Assembly: GCA_947383835.1 (NCBI GenBank)
Contig: CANDEV010000017.1
Coordinates: 1-54,630 of the forward strand
Length of the DNA stretch: 54,630 bases
Direction: 5' to 3'
DNA from: an uncultured Clostridia bacterium
GTDB taxonomy: Bacteria; Bacillota; Clostridia; Oscillospirales; Ruminococcaceae
The position numbers were made by a program, and so were the translations under genes. Below are positions 49,170 to 54,630 of this stretch, piece after piece (positions within the stretch are counted from its first letter, which is position 1; the number at the start of each line of letters is the position of its first letter). The notes under the pieces were generated by a model. That model was not told the DNA's origin, ran no database searches, and saw only the letters and a program-made list of their open reading frames with translations.

Positions 49170-49288
49170 GACTGCTTTCGACATGCATTTTAGGTTTTAT
49201 AACGACATAAATTGTGATTTTTTAGCAATTAAGCGATTGTACCGTCATAATGTGTCATAACAGCGTACGCAAAAACAAAATCATAACA

Positions 49289-49630
49289 TCATTTCTTATT
49301 ATCAGAAATTTTAATATTATTATCATTTACATATATCTCCAAATTTTCAAAAAACAAATCAAAAGCTACATCTTGGTTATTATTAGATAAATCTAATAAA
49401 TATCTATCCCATAATATTGGTTCTCGAATATTGTATTTATCAGCAATCCACTCATTAAAGTTATTATAAGTTATCACATCATAATCAATTCCTTCACATT
49501 TCATAGCAAAGCGATATCCATCTATAAAACACCTTAATCTCTGTAATGATTTATAACCTATATATAACCCTGGTTTTTGTTTTATCATATAAAGAAGTTC
49601 AATAATATTATGACATTTATATGCTGACAT
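49289..49630 (-). CDS. Candidate immunity protein for the papain-fold toxin
   Basis: 113 residues from ATG at 49630, six bases after GAGGTG. Soluble, no signal peptide. The pattern LLYMIKQKPGLYIGYKSLQRLRCFIDGYRFAM, then FNEWIADKYNI, and an acidic C-terminus with FDLFFENLEIYV is one I recall from small immunity-like genes placed after toxin genes in many phyla. It follows the toxin gene on the same strand and has its own consensus promoter, allowing protection without toxin expression. Identity as immunity is inference from position and pattern. Confidence 0.65.
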   Translation of the reverse strand: MSAYKCHNIIELLYMIKQKPGLYIGYKSLQRLRCFIDGYRFAMKCEGIDYDVITYNNFNEWIADKYNIREPILWDRYLLDLSNNNQDVAFDLFFENLEIYVNDNNIKISDNKK

Positions 49631-49720
49631 TATAATCACCTCATAATTCATAAAATAAATTGTTTGTTAAAAAATATTTATTAATACATCCAATACAAGT
49701 TTTCTTTATTATCTTTATTA

Positions 49721-49750
49721 ATTATACAATAGTTAATAATGATTTGTCAA
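49721..49750 (-). promoter_or_regulatory. Separate promoter of the candidate immunity gene
   Basis: TTGACA (49750-49745), 18-base spacer, TATAAT (49726-49721). A TTAGGCAA/TTGCCTAA hairpin lies just upstream (about 49759-49799) and may end the toxin transcript. Confidence 0.8.
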
Positions 49751-49950
49751 GGTTAAATTTTAGGCAACACCTCACAATTTTTGCATGGTATTGCCTAAAC
49801 ATAAGATTATTTAAATTATCATTTTTTTGTATACAATGCACACAGCACACAGCAATCAACTTAAAATACAATATAACATGATTAAAATAACTAAGATGTT
49901 TGAAAAGTCATAAGATGTTTCTATGAAATTTTGACATAAATATATGTAGT

Positions 49951-52900
49951 TTAAAAGTCAATCACTTCAACTATTTTTTCACCATCAATTGCCACAAATC
50001 CATTTAACCAATCATCGTAATTAATACCTTTTGGAAATAAATTATCATAAACCTTATTGTTAAATAAAATAGCTGTATGCTTTCCATTTTCACTAATAGC
50101 CTCAGTTGCAGAATAAAGATCATGTAAAATATAATAATCACCATATGTCAACATAATTCGTTTTCCATTAAGACCTATTTTCATTAAAGAATCTTGTATG
50201 TCATCAGCACACTCAACACATTGAAGGTTTTTATATTTCTCTGCAATTTTAATTATATCAGCTTCAGCTAATTTATTTAATTTATTAATTAGTGAAAGCT
50301 TTTCAATTTCAGTGATTTCATCAATGCGTTTACCAGATTTTAACAATGCATTAATTGAATCAATGGAATCATCCAGTGCATCCACCGCGTCTAATTTGGA
50401 AAGTTTGCTTAATGCAGCCAACTCATCAGAATTTTTTAATGCCCCAACAATTGGTAGAATTCCAATCATGTCTAAACCTGTTTGCCCAGCATGACTCCAG
50501 GACCATTCCCAGTGTGTCAAATCATATGCTACATCTCGAATATCCGCAACAAAATCAATACCTGAAAAACTAAGTACAATTTGACCCGCCGTTCCAGTAA
50601 TTGTAACTTCATCTGAAAAATTTCCACCACCAATTTGTTTTAGTGCTTTCCAAAATGTTTCTTTATCAATAATTTCATAATATAGTATATTAATATACAT
50701 ATCAGTTTTCAACCAAAACTTTTCTATACCATATATTCCATATGCTTGACGAAGCCAAGAAACATAAGCCGCATACTTTTCATCTGGAGATACACGATTA
50801 TCTAACAATAATGTTGGCCATATTTTTTCTCCAAAAAAATCCCATGTAGTTGAACACTCTTTATTTTTGCTCGTTATTTCTTCGCCTTGTTCATTATACT
50901 TAGGAGGCATAATATCATTAAGATAATTATTAAGTAATTCAATAACATTATTGGCAGTTGATTCATCAATATTGACATTTCGCCTTAAAGGTGCGCTATC
51001 TGCAATGTCATTACAACCATCTAAATCCCCATCAGCAGAAGTAGGATCAGACCGTATTGGTAATACAACAATACCACAACTGTCAATATAATCAATGAAG
51101 CTCATGTTGGTGACAGTATGACCATCAAAACGGAAAAGTCCCTGTGAGACGTATGTGAGTTCTGCTTTATAATCAACACACTCTCCGTATGTAGGCAGTT
51201 CAACAAATCCATTATTAAACTTTATAAGCTTACAATCAAAATTGATTTCCTCATAATCAGTCAAACCATCTTTATCAGTATCAGACTGTTTAATCCCTTT
51301 CTTTCCATGCTTAAAATAAATATTTGAAACAGTATCGTCAAGCTGAACATATTCCAAACCAGTTGAAAGAATCATCCAATATTCTTTGGTATTTTCTTCT
51401 TTGTTGACTTTTTTACCGTATATATGTTTGATTACATCTTCGGTATAGTCATATTGGTCTGAAAAAAGTTTTCCGCCGCTTTTCTTGTACATATCATGTG
51501 CATAGCCGTATTTCTTGGAATCATCAATTTCGGCAATTACACTAATATTTGCATTTTTCTCAACTAATTTGTCAAGAATGTCTTTCCCGTCTTTATCTTC
51601 AATAGCTTCGTTATCTTTATATGAATGACGATACGTAACACCTTCTTGGTTAAAAATACTAAACACAAATGTTTCACGAGTTAAATCGCATTCTTCTTTA
51701 ATTCCTACTAATGCGTCGGATAAAACAATTTTACTGTTTTCGCTTTGTGTACGTGTAAAAGCTGATGATTCTCTTTCAATGTGAGTATAATCTGTAAAAT
51801 AGTTGCAACTCAATTTATTTCCGTCAGCATTTTCTATTAATTCTCCATATAAATCAGAATAAAAATAGTAATGTACGTCAGACGTTAATGACGTGTTCTG
51901 ATTCATAAAATATATTCTTGCATTAGGAGAATTTTTTAAAACAGTTCTGCTAATATCAAGAATTCTGTCTTTCATAAGCTTGAACTCATCATAAGTTTTG
52001 GTGCTGCGTGTATCAATAATAAAGACTAAATTAAATCCGTCTCTCAATTCGTCATTTTGGTTTAAATTAACTTCATTTTCATTATATACCGAATTAATGT
52101 CAATGTCAAGCGAATTTTGTAATACCGCCCTGTTTTCAATAACTTCCATTTTTTCAGAAATTGAAGTATTAGCAGGTACTTTAAGTGCATCAAGCCATAA
52201 CTCCATATCCACAAGGCAGTATGTACCCATTATGTCAGTCTTTGTATAAACAGTATTTGTCGCTTCATCATGAAAAGTTTCAATTGGCAGAAGCATATTA
52301 ACGTCCTCAAAGAACATGAAAACATTAAGACGCTTTATTCCCTTAAATTCGTCGCTCTCATCAGTATATGTACCTAATGTGTTGTTTATGACAGAATTTT
52401 CAAGCTCAAATTTTACGGTAACTTCCTCAACTGCAAGCCCATCCGTGTAAACAAATTCGGGAGCTATACCGATAATAGCAGAATTTTTAATAGCGTTTGA
52501 ATAACCGCTTTCACGGGCATAAACGTTGTTTTCCGCAACGCCCGCCGATTTCATTTCCAACGAAACCTTAAACGGAGTATCGTTATCGTCATTAACAGCA
52601 GACAAAACCTCAGAATCGGAAGAAACAATTTGAGAAAAAGTACGTTCATTATCAGGTGTTCCGTCGGTAGCCGTACTGTTAGGATTTAGACCGAGTGCAA
52701 TCTCATCACCGTCAGAAACTTTGTCGCCGTCCGTATCATATTTAAGAGGGTCTGTACCGTGGATATTTACCTCTGCACCGTCGTTAAGACCGTCACCGTC
52801 CGTATCGGCAGTATTCGGGTCGGTTCCCAATTCACACTCCTGCGCGTTAGTAAGTCCGTCGTTATCGAAATCCTCGTCACCATCGTTTATGCCGTTATCA

Positions 52901-54072
52901 TCGGTATCGGCTTTCAGAGGGTCAGTTCCAAGATACAAAACTTCGTAACCGTCGGAAAGTCCGTCACCGTCCGTATCGACTTTGTTTTTGTCAGTACCGA
53001 GAATATCCTCATAGTAATCAGGCAAGCCGTCCTTGTCCGTATCAAGCTCATAGTCTATATCCTCGATATTTTCAGTAACAGTAACAACGTTACTCTCAAC
53101 AACATTTCCGTCAATATTCTGACAAACTTTAACATAGAGAACACCGAAACCGCTGTTTACTGCATACTCATAGAAAGCAACATTTTCAACTGTTGCAACA
53201 GTCTCAAAGTTAACGCCGTCAAGTGATGTCATTACCTCAAATGCACCTGTGGGAACGGTAGACAGCCACATGATACTTACCGCATTATTTTCCGAATTGT
53301 AAGCTGCTTCTGCCGTAATTGCAGCTTCCTCGGTTATTGTATTTTCGTCGATTTTTACAGATGTCAAGACAAAATTAGTTGCAGCCGCTTCTGTATCGGC
53401 TTGCTTTGTTGCCGTAAATCCAAATGATGACGAGGAATTAGGCATAATGGGATTAGTCCACATTTCGCTTGCAATGGTATAGCTGTTTTCTGTACTGTCG
53501 ATTATACGTCCGCCCCAAGAATTGCTAATGATGAAGTTAGTATCAAATGATAAAGTCCAAGCTTCAAGCGGCTCGTTGCCTGTATTTGTTACCGTAACAG
53601 CTCCCTGAAAACCGTCGCCCCAATCATCATATATGTCAAACTGCACCTCGTAGCCGTCAGTAACGTTTGCTCTTTTTGAAACTATTTCAAATTTTTCAGG
53701 CAATTCAAGATTTTCACCCGCCAATGTATATCCAAATGATACTGAACCGCTAGGCTCGATTTCATAATTGTAGCCCGCATTTTTAATTATATTCTCTTTG
53801 GGAGAAACAGCGTTCCATAAGCCGTTCACCTCGCCGCCTGCACGATATGCAAGCGCCCAGTTGAGTATGGATTCTGTTCCTATGTTGCGGATAGTAACTT
53901 GAATACTCTGATTGCCCTCCCACTCGTTCAGAACAGCATAATCAACCTCGTAATTATCATATGCATATGTGTGCGAACCGATTTCGGCAAACACTTCAAT
54001 CGGCAGTACAGCAGACATATTAAACATAAGTATTATTGCTAAAATCAGCGAACAAAGTTTTTTGTTTTTCAT
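49951..54072 (-). CDS. Secreted multidomain polymorphic toxin, papain-fold C-terminus
   Basis: 1373 residues from ATG at 54072, eight bases after GAAAGGA. A Sec signal peptide (to about residue 29) is followed by two CBM2-like beta domains (about 30-135 and 140-235, conserved W and N-x-G-N-E-P). Next come a fibronectin-III-like stretch (about 255-340), five or six TSP3 calcium-binding repeats (D-T-D-G-D-G-L-S-D, about 342-461), a vWA-like region (FIIDTRST, D687) and a second short TSP3 stretch (about 928-1018). A pre-toxin segment (GLDMIGILPIVGALK) leads to a C-terminal papain-like toxin: C1285/C1288 in QCVECADD, H1332 in GKHTAIL, then D1343/N1344. The C-terminal domain should be the toxic protease or related enzyme; the rest is for export and attachment. 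Confidence 0.85.
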   Translation of the reverse strand: MKNKKLCSLILAIILMFNMSAVLPIEVFAEIGSHTYAYDNYEVDYAVLNEWEGNQSIQVTIRNIGTESILNWALAYRAGGEVNGLWNAVSPKENIIKNAGYNYEIEPSGSVSFGYTLAGENLELPEKFEIVSKRANVTDGYEVQFDIYDDWGDGFQGAVTVTNTGNEPLEAWTLSFDTNFIISNSWGGRIIDSTENSYTIASEMWTNPIMPNSSSSFGFTATKQADTEAAATNFVLTSVKIDENTITEEAAITAEAAYNSENNAVSIMWLSTVPTGAFEVMTSLDGVNFETVATVENVAFYEYAVNSGFGVLYVKVCQNIDGNVVESNVVTVTENIEDIDYELDTDKDGLPDYYEDILGTDKNKVDTDGDGLSDGYEVLYLGTDPLKADTDDNGINDGDEDFDNDGLTNAQECELGTDPNTADTDGDGLNDGAEVNIHGTDPLKYDTDGDKVSDGDEIALGLNPNSTATDGTPDNERTFSQIVSSDSEVLSAVNDDNDTPFKVSLEMKSAGVAENNVYARESGYSNAIKNSAIIGIAPEFVYTDGLAVEEVTVKFELENSVINNTLGTYTDESDEFKGIKRLNVFMFFEDVNMLLPIETFHDEATNTVYTKTDIMGTYCLVDMELWLDALKVPANTSISEKMEVIENRAVLQNSLDIDINSVYNENEVNLNQNDELRDGFNLVFIIDTRSTKTYDEFKLMKDRILDISRTVLKNSPNARIYFMNQNTSLTSDVHYYFYSDLYGELIENADGNKLSCNYFTDYTHIERESSAFTRTQSENSKIVLSDALVGIKEECDLTRETFVFSIFNQEGVTYRHSYKDNEAIEDKDGKDILDKLVEKNANISVIAEIDDSKKYGYAHDMYKKSGGKLFSDQYDYTEDVIKHIYGKKVNKEENTKEYWMILSTGLEYVQLDDTVSNIYFKHGKKGIKQSDTDKDGLTDYEEINFDCKLIKFNNGFVELPTYGECVDYKAELTYVSQGLFRFDGHTVTNMSFIDYIDSCGIVVLPIRSDPTSADGDLDGCNDIADSAPLRRNVNIDESTANNVIELLNNYLNDIMPPKYNEQGEEITSKNKECSTTWDFFGEKIWPTLLLDNRVSPDEKYAAYVSWLRQAYGIYGIEKFWLKTDMYINILYYEIIDKETFWKALKQIGGGNFSDEVTITGTAGQIVLSFSGIDFVADIRDVAYDLTHWEWSWSHAGQTGLDMIGILPIVGALKNSDELAALSKLSKLDAVDALDDSIDSINALLKSGKRIDEITEIEKLSLINKLNKLAEADIIKIAEKYKNLQCVECADDIQDSLMKIGLNGKRIMLTYGDYYILHDLYSATEAISENGKHTAILFNNKVYDNLFPKGINYDDWLNGFVAIDGEKIVEVIDF

Positions 54073-54099
54073 AAAAAACATCCTTTCGTAATAAAAATA

Positions 54100-54144
54100 T
54101 TAAACTGCCGTGCCGTCATACATTTATGCAGCACGGCAGTTTAA
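54100..54144 (-). terminator. Terminator between the two secreted-protein genes
   Basis: TTAAACTGCCGTGC (54100-54113) and GCACGGCAGTTTAA (54131-54144), then a U-rich tract on the minus strand that leads straight into the toxin ribosome site. Confidence 0.88.
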
Positions 54145-54151
54145 TTAAAGT

Positions 54152-54630
54152 TTAATCATCATTGGTAAACCCGTCTCTACGGTATATTGAAAAATATCCT
54201 GTCACGCTTTCGCCTGGCTTAATTGTTCTGTAATCATATTCACTTTGACTTTCGTCATCTATTAGTGCTGGCAAAAAAATATCTGAATTTTCTAAATCAA
54301 GAACACCCTTATTAATATTAACAATCTCTATCGTTCCATCAGGATATTCTATATACATTGCAGAAAATTTAGCCAATTGCGCACTGCCGCTAAAGCTTGC
54401 CGCAAAATTGTAAATAGGACGTTCGCTATTGTTTGTAAACGTAAAGCTGTTTGTCCAGTAATCAAGTCCCTCGGTCACGGTAATATCAAGCTTCAAACCT
54501 GTTCCGTCATGTACTACAAGCGGCTCTTTAGTTTTGAAAATCACCTTTACATCTTCGTTCAGGGGCATAAGCACACCCGTAAATTCCGCAGAAAGGTCAT
54601 ATGAACCAGGCTTATCGCCGCGAATTATCC
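54152..54630 (-). CDS. C-terminus of a large secreted protein (partial)
   Basis: The frame is open across the right edge; 158 C-terminal residues are seen, up to TAA-type stop at 54152. It is beta-rich: RGDKPGSYDLSAEF followed by a domain with DITVTEGLDYWTNSFTFTNNSERPIYNF, which resembles the carbohydrate-binding-like modules of the toxin next door (W, paired N-N-S and aromatic positions). It ends with an acidic tail. It precedes the toxin gene on the same strand and may belong to the same secreted set; the function cannot be judged from this part. Confidence 0.65.
   Translation of the reverse strand, partial: IIRGDKPGSYDLSAEFTGVLMPLNEDVKVIFKTKEPLVVHDGTGLKLDITVTEGLDYWTNSFTFTNNSERPIYNFAASFSGSAQLAKFSAMYIEYPDGTIEIVNINKGVLDLENSDIFLPALIDDESQSEYDYRTIKPGESVTGYFSIYRRDGFTNDD

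Noticed and set aside
49147..49218. Possible CRISPR-like or IS-end repeats
   Set aside because: Only one inverted pair surrounding a promoter, with no regular spacers; better explained as an operator. No CRISPR array is visible in the window.
52721..53226. Plus-strand frames opposite the TSP3 repeats of the toxin
   Set aside because: The repeated D-T-D-G-D-G codons leave the reverse frames open by chance; they repeat with the same periodicity.

Overview
The window looks like the chromosome of a Gram-positive gut or rumen Clostridia member close to Ruminococcus (Oscillospiraceae). The evidence is moderate G+C, strong GGAGG ribosome sites, TTGACA/TATAAT promoters, a secreted protein with cellulose-binding-like domains, and ICE-type gene families typical of that group. 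This assignment is an inference from gene content; no rRNA is present.

Positions 1-26900 (nearly all minus strand) are one long stretch of an integrative conjugative element (ICE) that continues past the left edge. Reading in the direction of transcription (right to left) it holds: a regulatory and DNA-modification block (DUF4314, C5 methyltransferase, LPD28-type protein, Dam-like methylase, AbrB-like protein, Ant/KilAC antirepressor, SpoVG); a complete Tad/Flp pilus locus (two small Flp-like pilins, prepilin peptidase, CpaB, TadZ-like ATPase, a 32-residue coupled mini-gene, CpaF, TadB, TadC, two TadE-like pseudopilins); two secreted or anchored proteins; a Tn1549-like type IV secretion core (VirB2-like protein split by a group II intron, VirB6/TrbL-like, PrgI, a VirB4 N-domain-like protein, VirB4 ATPase); then an amidoligase and gamma-glutamyl-cyclotransferase pair and the start of a membrane-anchored protein. 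Three genes with perfect Shine-Dalgarno sites have ACG where the start codon should be, and the C5 methyltransferase has no canonical start before its motif I. A Big_2-domain secreted protein sits between two diverged copies of the virB4 3' end.

Positions 27250-27690 hold an intact tRNA-Leu(CAG) preceded, on the same transcript, by two tandem truncated 5' halves of the same tRNA. This is a likely integration or recombination scar at the ICE border.

Positions 27700-46950 are ordinary chromosome: a MarR regulator with a heterodimeric ABC exporter, a DUF4349 lipoprotein, a large VCBS-like lipoprotein, an ABC_sub_bind (TrpXYZ-type) uptake system, a SLOG/DUF1273 protein, an LCP-type protein, a DUF378 membrane protein, DAHP synthase, a DMT-type permease, and a histidine kinase with ABC-2 permeases whose operon has lost its 5' end.

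Positions 46950-54630 are accessory: a small membrane protein cut off from its promoter by a complete IS4-type insertion sequence (1561 bp, 10-bp target duplication), then a probable polymorphic toxin system. That system is a 1373-residue secreted protein (cellulose-binding-like domains, calcium-binding TSP3 repeats, vWA-like region, C-terminal papain-fold toxin) followed by a candidate immunity gene with its own promoter. Another large secreted protein runs off the right edge.
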